DNA of 6,817 bases from Gemmatimonadales bacterium (GTDB lineage Bacteria; Gemmatimonadota; Gemmatimonadetes; Gemmatimonadales; GWC2-71-9). Positions 1 through 6,655 of this stretch are shown here, in pieces. The notes under the pieces were generated by a model. That model was not told the DNA's origin. It saw only the letters and a program-made list of their open reading frames with translations, and did not search any database. The position numbers and the translations under genes were made by a program. How positions within the stretch are numbered: the first letter of the stretch is position 1; every line of letters begins with the position of its first letter. Location: contig SPDF01000081.1 of assembly GCA_004525055.1 (NCBI GenBank), positions 1-6,817 of the forward strand. Reading direction: 5' to 3'.

Positions 1-494
1 AGGCGATTGCTGCCGCCCCAGATCCCGATCAGGAAGTACATCGGGATCAGCATCAGTTCCCAGAACACATAGAACAGGAAGAGGTCGAGGCTGACGAAGA
101 CACCCAGGATGCCACTCAGCAGCACGAGGAGGAGGGCGTAAAACCCCTTCTCTCGCTGGGTGATGTAATTCCAGCTTCCGAGCACGCAGAGCGGCATCGT
201 CAGCGTGGTGAGCAGCACCATGAAGAGTGAAATGCCGTCGATGCCAACCCGATAGGAAACGCCCCACCGGGGCATCCACGGCGCGACCGCCGTGAACTGC
301 ATCCCCGCTTCGGGGAGAAAGCTCCACCAGAGGCCCGCCGAGATGACGAACTCGGCCAGGGCGACGGCCAGGGCGAGCGATCGCGCGCGACTGGTGGGTG
401 CGACCACGACGAGCACCGCCCCCACAATAGGGAGCACGAGGAGGACCGGGACGACCCAGGCCTGGTATCCAATGAGGTTCAGCATGTCGGCCAT
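1..494 (-). CDS. nuoM: NADH-quinone oxidoreductase subunit M, N-terminal part (cut by left window edge)
   Basis: Antiporter-like membrane subunit of complex I, one of the proton-pumping modules of the membrane arm. The first 164 residues are visible and the frame runs open off the left edge. Hydrophobic segments lie near residues 11-33, 42-58, 90-111, 118-137 and 140-158. The family motif VGIDGISLFMVLL is present, followed by WELMLIPMYFLIGIWG, whose glutamate (E146) matches the essential TM5 glutamate known from E. coli NuoM (E144). The pumping lysines of later helices lie outside the window. I chose the ATG at 494-492, 6 nt after the nuoL stop; it has no clear Shine-Dalgarno, which suits translational coupling to nuoL. 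A second in-frame ATG at 485-483 is possible. Identification is firm; NuoL and NuoN are excluded by the motif context and by the separate nuoL just upstream. Confidence 0.96.
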   Translation of the reverse strand, partial: MADMLNLIGYQAWVVPVLLVLPIVGAVLVVVAPTSRARSLALAVALAEFVISAGLWWSFLPEAGMQFTAVAPWMPRWGVSYRVGIDGISLFMVLLTTLTMPLCVLGSWNYITQREKGFYALLLVLLSGILGVFVSLDLFLFYVFWELMLIPMYFLIGIWGGSNR

Positions 495-500
495 AGCGGG

Positions 501-2477
501 TCAGCCCATCACGACGAAGAAGATGCCGAGCACGCCCACGAGGAACACGGTCAGGTAGACGCCGACCTGGCCTGTCTGCAGCCGGGTCCCGATCCATCCG
601 AGAGTGCGGGCCAGTCTGGCCGATCCCTCCACGCCTCCGCGGTCGATGAGCCCCTGGTCCACATCCTTCCACAGGACGCGGTCGGAGAACAGCACGAGCG
701 GCCGGACAATGAGCGCGGCGTAGATCTCGTCCACGTAATACTTGTGGTAGAGGACCTTCCAGAAGCCCACCTCGGGTGCGGCCTGCCTCGCCGGCAGGAT
801 TGGCCGGGCCATGGTGACCCGGTACCCGAGGATCAGCCCGCCCACGGCAATCACGATCGCCAGACCGATCAGAATGAACTCCGTCTGGCCGTGCGGCATT
901 TCCAGCGGGAAGACATGGTGTGCCCCCTCGGTGATCGGGTCGAGCCAGTGCTCGAGCTTGGCGTCACCACCGAAGAGTGCCGGCAGGTTCAGCATGCCGC
1001 CGACGGCGCTGAGGATGCCCAGCACGACCAGCGGCGCCGTCATGATGACGGGGGCCTCGTGGAGATGCTTCTGTTCCTCCGGGCCGGTTCGATTGTCACC
1101 AAAGAACGTCATGGCCATCAGCCGCGCCATGTAGAACGCGGTCAGCGCGGCGGCAATGACGCCGAAGAGCCAGAACACCCGAAACGCCGGAATCTCCGCT
1201 CCCCGGGCAAAGGCGGCGGCGAGGGTCTCGTCCTTGGAGAAGAATCCGGCAAACGGCGGGACACCCGCGATGGCGAGCGTCGCGATGGCCATGAGGGCGA
1301 AGGTCCAAGGCATGACGCGCCGGAGTCCGCCCATATTCCGCATGTCTTGCGCGTCCTCGTGGGAATGCGTGGCATGCTGCGCATGATGCATGGCGTGGAT
1401 CACGCTCCCCGCGCCGAGGAAGAGGAGCGCCTTGAAGAACGCGTGTGTCACCAGGTGGAAGACGCCTGCCACATACGCCCCGGTGCCGACGGCCAGGAAC
1501 ATGTAACCCAGCTGGGAAACCGTGGAATACGCCAGCACCTTCTTGATGTCGTACTGCCGCAGCGCAATGGTGGCCGCGAAGAGTGCGGTCAGGGCGCCGA
1601 CGCCGGCCACCACCGTGCTGGAGAACGGCGCCATGGCGAAGAGAATGTTGGTCCGGGCCACGAGGTACACGCCGGCCGTCACCATGGTCGCCGCGTGGAT
1701 GAGCGCCGACACGGGCGTCGGGCCAGCCATGGCGTCGGGCAACCAGATGTACAACGGAATCTGGGCTGATTTACCGGTACACCCGAGGAACAGGAAGAGC
1801 GTGATGGTCGTGACCACGGCGCCGCCGGCCGCCAGCTGAAGCGGCGCCAGTTCAGCGATCTCCAGGAAATCGAGGCTCCCCAGCGTCGCCCAAATGATGA
1901 ACATGGCGATCATGAACCCGAAGTCGCCGATCCGGTTGACGAGGAAGGCCTTCTTCCCCGCATCGGCGTTGGCCTTGTCGCCGTACCAGAATCCGATCAA
2001 CAAGTAGGAGCAGAGGCCGACCCCTTCCCAGCCGATGAAGAGGACCGGAAGGCTGGATCCAAGCACCAGCACCAGCATGAAGACGACAAAGAGGTTCAGG
2101 TAGGCGAAGTAGCGGGCGTACCCCGGATCGCTCCGCATGTACCCGACGCTGAACAGGTGAATCAGGCTGCCGACGCCGGTTACCACCAGGAGCATCACCA
2201 GGGAGAGCCGGTCGACGAGCAGGCTCAGGTCGATGGAGAGCGCGCCAACCGGCACCCAGGTCCAGAGGGTGACCACCTGCGGCGTGCCGAGCCTGGCACC
2301 GGCGTAGCTCCGGAAGATGAGCGCGACGACCGCGAAGGCCCCGAGGAGCACGGCCGGCCCGACGACACTCACGGCGGTCTTGGCCCCGGGGCGCCAGATC
2401 GCCAGGGCACCATTGATCAGGAACCCGGCGAGTGGAAGGGCGACGGCGAGCCAGATCAGGTTGGCGGAGACGTACAT
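501..2477 (-). CDS. nuoL: NADH-quinone oxidoreductase subunit L
   Basis: Distal antiporter-like proton-pumping subunit of complex I, 658 aa (E. coli about 613). Visible landmarks: TM5 glutamate E151 in GWEGVGLCSYLLIGFW; D185 in NRIGDFGF; TM7 lysine K236 in GKSAQIPLYIWLPDAMAGPT; H261 in SALIHAATMVTAGVYL; K349 in THAFFKALLFLGAGS; and the TM12 lysine K415 in FAGFFSKDE. These match the E. coli residues E144, D178, K229, H254, K342 and K399. The last 150 residues, including FWKVLYHKYYVDEIY, are the usual NuoL C-terminal region with the long lateral helix and final anchor helix. The ATG lies 2 nt after the nuoK stop with a modest AGGG at 2484-2487. Odd point: a histidine-rich loop at residues 361-373 accounts for about nine residues more than E. 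coli between K349 and K415. All pumping residues are intact. Confidence 0.98.
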   Translation of the reverse strand: MYVSANLIWLAVALPLAGFLINGALAIWRPGAKTAVSVVGPAVLLGAFAVVALIFRSYAGARLGTPQVVTLWTWVPVGALSIDLSLLVDRLSLVMLLVVTGVGSLIHLFSVGYMRSDPGYARYFAYLNLFVVFMLVLVLGSSLPVLFIGWEGVGLCSYLLIGFWYGDKANADAGKKAFLVNRIGDFGFMIAMFIIWATLGSLDFLEIAELAPLQLAAGGAVVTTITLFLFLGCTGKSAQIPLYIWLPDAMAGPTPVSALIHAATMVTAGVYLVARTNILFAMAPFSSTVVAGVGALTALFAATIALRQYDIKKVLAYSTVSQLGYMFLAVGTGAYVAGVFHLVTHAFFKALLFLGAGSVIHAMHHAQHATHSHEDAQDMRNMGGLRRVMPWTFALMAIATLAIAGVPPFAGFFSKDETLAAAFARGAEIPAFRVFWLFGVIAAALTAFYMARLMAMTFFGDNRTGPEEQKHLHEAPVIMTAPLVVLGILSAVGGMLNLPALFGGDAKLEHWLDPITEGAHHVFPLEMPHGQTEFILIGLAIVIAVGGLILGYRVTMARPILPARQAAPEVGFWKVLYHKYYVDEIYAALIVRPLVLFSDRVLWKDVDQGLIDRGGVEGSARLARTLGWIGTRLQTGQVGVYLTVFLVGVLGIFFVVMG

Positions 2478-2479
2478 CG

Positions 2480-2776
2480 TCAGCCCTGCAAGAGTGTGTT
2501 GGTCTTCAGGTCCACCGAAGTGGTGTGCCGGAAGACCGCGAGGATGATGGCCAGACCAACCGCCGCCTCGGCGGCCGCGACGGCCATCACGAAGAACACC
2601 ATCAGCTGGCCGCCGACCCCATGGTACTGGGCGAGGGCGATGAACGTCAGGTTGACCGCGTTGAGCATCAGCTCAATGCACATGAAGAGCACGATGGCGT
2701 TGCGGCGGATCAGCACACCGAGGACGCCGATCGAGAACAGCAGGGCAGAAAACGCGAGCGCCGGCCCGAGGAGCAT
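2480..2776 (-). CDS. nuoK: NADH-quinone oxidoreductase subunit K
   Basis: Small membrane subunit of complex I, related to MrpC, that carries part of the central hydrophilic axis linking the quinone site to the antiporter-like subunits. It is 98 aa, the usual family length (about 100). Three membrane helices are visible at roughly residues 4-21, 27-48 and 58-83. The two buried glutamates known to matter in E. coli (E36 and E72) correspond to E35 in FMCIELMLNAVNL and E70 in VAAAEAAVGLAI, and the conserved paired arginines of the first loop are R24-R25. The ATG shares one base with the nuoJ stop (TGATG) and is preceded by the best Shine-Dalgarno in the window, so start choice and coupling to nuoJ are well supported. 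Confidence 0.98.
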   Translation of the reverse strand: MLLGPALAFSALLFSIGVLGVLIRRNAIVLFMCIELMLNAVNLTFIALAQYHGVGGQLMVFFVMAVAAAEAAVGLAIILAVFRHTTSVDLKTNTLLQG

Positions 2777-3330
2777 CAGATCCTCCTCTTGGCCAGCACC
2801 ACGGCCCCGACGATGGCCGTGAGCAGCAAGAGCGAGGTGACCTCGAACGGCACCAGGTAGGTGGAGAAGAGCGGAGCGGCTATGGCGCCGATGACCCCCT
2901 GCCCTTCCGCTGCCTGGCGCGCCACCTCGGCGGTCTCGAACACGGCCGCGGGTGACAGGTCGGTCGTGCCCGTGAGCTCGAAGGCGAGCAGGGCGGGATC
3001 ATAGCCTGCGAGGCGGAGAAGGAAGGCGCCCATCCCGACACTGAGGACCAGCCCCACCGCCTTTGCCCCGGGGCCACGGATATCGCTGGCGCCCTCGCCG
3101 AGGTGGAGCAGCATGATGACAAAGATGAACAGCACCATGATGGCGCCGGTGTAGACCAGCACCTGGATGGCAGCGATAAACGGCGCGCCGAGGATGAGGT
3201 ACATCCCGGCGAGGGCCAGCATGGTCAGCACCAGCCAGATGGCCGCCGCCAGTGCGTTTCGCTGGAACACACAGAAGACTGCGGAGAGGACGGCGATGGT
3301 CCCCAACGCCATGAAGATCGTGTCGGCCAC
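2776..3330 (-). CDS. nuoJ: NADH-quinone oxidoreductase subunit J
   Basis: Membrane subunit of complex I (ND6 homologue), 184 aa, standard length. Five hydrophobic segments are visible at about residues 4-22, 27-47, 52-76, 90-109 and 155-180. The third holds AAIQVLVYTGAIMVLFIFVI, the most conserved stretch of the family, in which Y60 corresponds to the conserved tyrosine of E. coli NuoJ (Y59); this helix contains the pi-bulge linked to conformational coupling. The C-terminus, LVPFEVTSLLLLTAIVGAVV followed by LAKRR, is typical. The start is GTG at 3330-3328, directly abutting the nuoI stop, with a purine-rich GAGGGGGGAG just upstream. An internal ATG at codon 7 is less likely because it would shorten the first helix. 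The loop at residues 110-150 is hydrophilic and variable, as in other members. Confidence 0.97.
   Translation of the reverse strand: MADTIFMALGTIAVLSAVFCVFQRNALAAAIWLVLTMLALAGMYLILGAPFIAAIQVLVYTGAIMVLFIFVIMLLHLGEGASDIRGPGAKAVGLVLSVGMGAFLLRLAGYDPALLAFELTGTTDLSPAAVFETAEVARQAAEGQGVIGAIAAPLFSTYLVPFEVTSLLLLTAIVGAVVLAKRRI
2782..2787 (-). promoter_or_regulatory. Shine-Dalgarno sequence of nuoK
   Basis: A perfect AGGAGG on the minus strand lies five bases before the nuoK ATG, inside the last codons of nuoJ. It is the strongest ribosome binding site among the junctions in this window and fixes the nuoK start, even though the start overlaps the nuoJ stop. Confidence 0.85.
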
Positions 3331-3837
3331 CTACTCCCCCCTCGGATCCGTCGGGTCCCAGAGGCTCGAGACCGGGTGGGTCTGGGCCGAGAGCCGCTCG
3401 AGGTCGTAGACGAACCGCCCGCGCTCGTACTCGGCATTCTCGTAGTGCACGCCCACGTGGATCGCCTCTTCGGGGCAGACTTCCTGGCAGTAGCCACAGA
3501 AGACGCACCGGAACTCGTCGATCTCATAGATCAGTGGATACCGGTTGCCCTCCTCGTCCTCCCCCGGCACAAGCTTGATGCAATTGGCGGGGCAGATCTG
3601 GGGGCAGAGGCCGCAGGCGACGCACTTGGATCGCCCCTGCTCGTCGGTGAGCATCCGGTGGGTCCCACGCCAGCGCGGACTGAGGGTCCACGTCTCCGTG
3701 CTGCGCTCCTCCGGGTACTGCATCGTGACCTTCCGGCGGAAGAGATGCCGGAAGGTGAGCGCCATCCCCTTGAGGGTGGCGCGCATGTAGCTCGCCTCGC
3801 GCCCGGGGCGCTGCATGACCTTGACGCCGATCGCCAT
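3331..3837 (-). CDS. nuoI: NADH-quinone oxidoreductase subunit I (8Fe ferredoxin-type)
   Basis: Peripheral-arm subunit carrying the two [4Fe-4S] clusters N6a and N6b that pass electrons from NuoG towards N2 and quinone. Protein of 168 aa (E. coli 180). Two ferredoxin motifs are complete: C72-x2-C75-x2-C78-x3-C82-P and C111-x2-C114-x2-C117-x3-C121-P. By family convention, the last cysteine of each motif ligates the other cluster. The N-terminal segment with GMALTFRHLFRRKVTMQYPE is the amphipathic stretch that lies along the membrane interface. The frame stays open up to 3900, but I chose the ATG at 3837-3835: it lies 10 nt after the nuoH stop, has GAGGG at good spacing, and avoids a 21-residue Arg/Pro-rich extension translated from the nuoH 3' end. 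The C-terminal tail (about 155-168) is short and variable. Confidence 0.97.
   Translation of the reverse strand: MAIGVKVMQRPGREASYMRATLKGMALTFRHLFRRKVTMQYPEERSTETWTLSPRWRGTHRMLTDEQGRSKCVACGLCPQICPANCIKLVPGEDEEGNRYPLIYEIDEFRCVFCGYCQEVCPEEAIHVGVHYENAEYERGRFVYDLERLSAQTHPVSSLWDPTDPRGE
3334..3343 (-). promoter_or_regulatory. Probable Shine-Dalgarno of nuoJ
   Basis: The purine run GAGGGGGGAG forms the last codons of nuoI and sits just before the TAG stop and the abutting GTG start of nuoJ. Spacing to the GTG is 3 nt from the end of the run but longer from its GAGG part. It supports the GTG as the true start over the internal ATG. Confidence 0.6.
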
Positions 3838-3844
3838 GGCGAAG

Positions 3845-3849
3845 CCCTC
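3845..3849 (-). promoter_or_regulatory. Probable Shine-Dalgarno of nuoI
   Basis: GAGGG overlaps the TGA stop of nuoH and lies about 7-8 nt before the ATG at 3837. This decides the nuoI start in favour of the 168-residue form over the longer open frame reaching into nuoH. Confidence 0.65.
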
Positions 3850-5089
3850 AGACCGCCCGGGCCGGCCGTGAGGCCGACGCGGGAAGGTGAACGGAGACAC
3901 CGCGGATCAGCCGTCCACGGTCCAGCACCCGGAACACCAGCACGAGCACTGGAATATTGAAGAGGAAGAGGAGCCCGAACCGCAGCGCGGTGCTCGCGGC
4001 GCCCAGCGGGCCGTCGACCAGCCAGAGCGCCACGGCAATGTACAGGATGTAGGCCAACCCCATCGGGATGAAGATCTTCCACCCCAAGGCCATCAGCTGG
4101 TCGTACCGGAAGCGCGGCAGAGTCCAGCGGATCCACATGAACAGGAAGAGGAAGAACAACATCTTCACGAAAAAGACGCCGGCGGTGGCCACGACCTGCA
4201 GCATGCCGCCTGCCTCATCCCAGTGGGTGAAGGGAATGTCCCAGCCACCGAGAAAGAGGGTGACGAACATCATGGAAATAGTCACCATGCCGGTGAACTC
4301 CCCGATCATGAACGCGGAGAACTTCATGGCGCTGTATTCCGTGTGGTAGCCGGCCACAAGCTCCGACTCCGCTTCCGGCATGTCGAACGGGACGCGATTG
4401 GTCTCCGCAAAACCGGACACGAGAAAGATGAAGGCAGAGAGGGCAAGCGGGAGGGCGAGCCAGCTGAACGGCCCCTGCTGCTGCACCGACACGATCTCCA
4501 CGAACGAGACGTTGCCGACCAGCAGGAGCACCGGAATGACGCTCAGGCCCATCGCCACTTCGTACGAGACCATCTGGGCGGTGGCACGCAGCCCGCCCAG
4601 CAGGCTGTACTTGTTGTTGGACGCCCATCCGCCGAGCGCAATGCCGTACACACCAACCGAGCTGATGGCGAGGACCCAGAGGAACCCGATCGGCAGGACG
4701 GTCACCGTGGCCGGCGTGGCACCGTGGTGCACGAACCGGCCGAGGACCGGAAGCGTCATGTCGAACTCGAGCGGAATCGGCGCTGCCCAGGGGATGGTGA
4801 GCGGAATGATGAGCGCCGCCATCAACGAAATCGCCGGGGCAATGACGAAGAACACCTTGTTGGCGCCGTCGGGAATGACCTCCTCCTTGAGGAGGTTCTT
4901 GAGGCCGTCGGCGATCGGCTGGAACAGGCCCTTGGGGCCGGCACGGTTCGGGCCGATGCGATCCTGCATCCACGACGCAATCCACCGTTCCAGCAGCGTG
5001 GAGTAGGCGACGAGGAGCATCAGGAAGGTGAACACAGCCGCCGTCTTCACCACCGCGACCAGCACGAAGCCCTTGAGTTCGGGGGTCAC
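3848..5089 (-). CDS. nuoH: NADH-quinone oxidoreductase subunit H (long form)
   Basis: Membrane subunit that joins the peripheral and membrane arms and forms much of the quinone cavity (ND1 homologue). It is 413 aa, well above E. coli NuoH (325). Conserved parts include LLERWIASWMQDRIGPNRAG (34-51 region, with E34), GGWASNNKYSLLGGLRATAQ (153-172), and the acidic loop NRVPFDMPEAESELVAGYHT followed by EYSAMKF (231-257), which carries the glutamates and aspartate of the quinone-site channel. RWTLPRFRYDQLM (321-333) marks the usual C-terminal end region. About nine hydrophobic segments are seen near 8-30, 79-100, 131-153, 172-192, 209-228, 256-281, 299-320, 337-358 and 368-388, against eight in the E. 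coli type. The extra length lies in the loop near 101-131 and after residue 360. The start is GTG, overlapping the nuoG stop as GTGA; no better start exists upstream of the first helix. Confidence 0.97.
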   Translation of the reverse strand: MTPELKGFVLVAVVKTAAVFTFLMLLVAYSTLLERWIASWMQDRIGPNRAGPKGLFQPIADGLKNLLKEEVIPDGANKVFFVIAPAISLMAALIIPLTIPWAAPIPLEFDMTLPVLGRFVHHGATPATVTVLPIGFLWVLAISSVGVYGIALGGWASNNKYSLLGGLRATAQMVSYEVAMGLSVIPVLLLVGNVSFVEIVSVQQQGPFSWLALPLALSAFIFLVSGFAETNRVPFDMPEAESELVAGYHTEYSAMKFSAFMIGEFTGMVTISMMFVTLFLGGWDIPFTHWDEAGGMLQVVATAGVFFVKMLFFLFLFMWIRWTLPRFRYDQLMALGWKIFIPMGLAYILYIAVALWLVDGPLGAASTALRFGLLFLFNIPVLVLVFRVLDRGRLIRGVSVHLPASASRPARAV

Positions 5090-6651
5090 CGGGCCGCCCC
5101 CGCCACATCCGCCGCGGCGAGGCTGCCCGTGAGGCCGAGCGTGCCATAGGAAAGGCCCGCCAATACCGCCCAGTTCGCGCCCAGCGCCGCGAACGCCTCG
5201 GCCGCCGTCGCAGGCAGCTCATCGACCCCTTCCATGGCGCTGGCCGCGATCCACCACGCCGGTCGAGCCAGGCCCGGGCCCGCCTTGGCCTGTTGATACC
5301 GCTGGACCCGACCGTCCCGATTCATCCAGGTGCCCTGTTCCTCGGCCATCGTGGTGACCGGGAGGACGAGCCCCGCCGTGACCCATGCCTCCGAGTCCAC
5401 CGTCGCAAACACCACGACGTTGCCGGCCCCTGCCAGTGCAGCCGCCTCGACCTCGGTCAATGTCGCGTCGAGGACGACGACCAGGGACGCCTTCCCCGCC
5501 GCGGCAACGGCGGACGCCCAGGTCGCGTCATATCCGAGCGCACGGGCGCCCTGGAGGTTCGGCGCCCGCTCGGCACGCAGCGCCAAACCGGGCACGCCGG
5601 CAAGAGGCTCCTCGTCACCTATCGGGACCTGTACCGCTCCCGTGACCTGGTACCGACCAAGCAACCGGCTCACCCAACCAAGGGTCTCAAGGCTTGCGCG
5701 GCCCGACGCGAGCACCACCGCCGAGCCAGCACCGCCCCGCACCATCTGTCCCAGGCGATCGAGCGCCGTCTCCCAGTCGACGGCCAGCTGCTGATCGCCC
5801 TCGCGGACGAGCGGCATCTCGACGCGGTCGCCGCGGTTCATCCAGCGATAGTGCATCCGCCCTTCGTCACAGATGAAGTGACGGTTGACCTCGAGGTTGG
5901 GGCGTGGACGGAGCCGGACCACCGTGTTGTCGCGAGTGTCGATCGTGGTGTTGCAGCCCTGCGTGCAGCCGGGGCAGACGCTCGCGGTGCGATCGAGGTC
6001 CCAGGCGCGCGCCTTGTGGAGGAAGTCTTTCGAGATGAGCGAGCCGACCGGACAGAGATCGACCACGTTCCCCGCCCAGGGATGGTCGAGTTCGCGATCG
6101 GGGAATATGCCGATCGTGGCCCGGTCACCCCGTTCAGAGACGTTGAGGACACCGTCCTCGGCGACATCCTCCATGAAGCGGACGCACCGGGTGCAGAGGA
6201 TGCATCGGTTAGGCACGTACAACACATCGGGTCCAAACTCCTCGACGGGGTTGTACCGCTTGGGATAGTCGTCGTGCCGCCCGGCGGCGCGACCTTCCTG
6301 GAAGGTGTAGTCCTGCAGTTCGCACTCGCCCGACTGATCGCAAATCGGGCAGTCGAGGGGGTGGTTCGCGAGCAGGAACTCCAGCACCCCTTCCCGGGCC
6401 TTCTTGGCCGGGGCGCTGTTCACGTGGACGACCTGACCCTCCGTCACCGTGGTGACGCAGGCCGGCATCAGCTTGGGAGCCTTCTCCACCTCGACCAGGC
6501 ACATCCGGCACACGGCCGGTGACGGGAGCGAGGGGTGATAGCAATAGTGCGGAATGAGCACGCCGGCCTGCTTTGCCGCCTCGATGATCGAGGTGCCCTT
6601 GGGAACGCTCACCTGGGCCCCGTCGATCGTGACGGACACACGTTCGGTCAT
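5086..6651 (-). CDS. nuoG: NADH-quinone oxidoreductase subunit G, compact form
   Basis: Large Fe-S subunit of the peripheral arm, passing electrons from NuoF/NuoE towards NuoI. Residues 1-80 are a plant-ferredoxin-like [2Fe-2S] domain (N1b: C37, C48, C51, C65). The next domain has H97, C101, C104, C110 (N5) and C150, C153, C156, C200 (N4). Then C226-x2-C229-x3-C233-x27-C261 matches the N7 ligand pattern. Residues from about 265 on are a reduced, non-catalytic molybdopterin-oxidoreductase-like domain ending with AEEQGTWMNRDGRVQ (436-450), a motif of this family, and an Ala-rich tail. At 521 aa the protein is far shorter than E. coli NuoG (about 908) or T. thermophilus Nqo3 (about 783). The ATG at 6651, 4 nt after the nuoF stop, was chosen because the ferredoxin fold begins right after it; an upstream in-frame ATG (6702) would lie inside nuoF. 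No clear Shine-Dalgarno. Confidence 0.96.
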   Translation of the reverse strand: MTERVSVTIDGAQVSVPKGTSIIEAAKQAGVLIPHYCYHPSLPSPAVCRMCLVEVEKAPKLMPACVTTVTEGQVVHVNSAPAKKAREGVLEFLLANHPLDCPICDQSGECELQDYTFQEGRAAGRHDDYPKRYNPVEEFGPDVLYVPNRCILCTRCVRFMEDVAEDGVLNVSERGDRATIGIFPDRELDHPWAGNVVDLCPVGSLISKDFLHKARAWDLDRTASVCPGCTQGCNTTIDTRDNTVVRLRPRPNLEVNRHFICDEGRMHYRWMNRGDRVEMPLVREGDQQLAVDWETALDRLGQMVRGGAGSAVVLASGRASLETLGWVSRLLGRYQVTGAVQVPIGDEEPLAGVPGLALRAERAPNLQGARALGYDATWASAVAAAGKASLVVVLDATLTEVEAAALAGAGNVVVFATVDSEAWVTAGLVLPVTTMAEEQGTWMNRDGRVQRYQQAKAGPGLARPAWWIAASAMEGVDELPATAAEAFAALGANWAVLAGLSYGTLGLTGSLAAADVAGAAR

Positions 6652-6655
6652 CGGA

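Noticed and set aside
744..1769. 341-codon plus-strand open frame opposite nuoL
   Set aside because: Arg/His/Glu-rich low-complexity product mirroring a membrane protein gene; no plausible domain or ribosome binding site support.
3838..3900. Longer nuoI start giving a 189-residue protein
   Set aside because: The extension would lie inside the nuoH coding end, is Arg/Pro-rich and unlike NuoI N-termini; the ATG at 3837 has a good Shine-Dalgarno.
3103..3960. 285-codon plus-strand open frame across nuoJ, nuoI and the end of nuoH
   Set aside because: Spans three real gene boundaries on the other strand and has no family resemblance; a high-GC artefact.
3887..5149. 420-codon plus-strand open frame opposite nuoH
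   Set aside because: Antisense shadow of nuoH: the product is full of His, Glu, Arg and Gln with no domain, as expected when hydrophobic, GC-rich codons are read in reverse. The minus strand is firmly a conserved gene.
5293..6522. 409-codon plus-strand open frame opposite nuoG
   Set aside because: Long because stop codons are rare antisense to high-GC coding sequence; no recognisable motif, and nuoG with all its cysteine ligands occupies the other strand.
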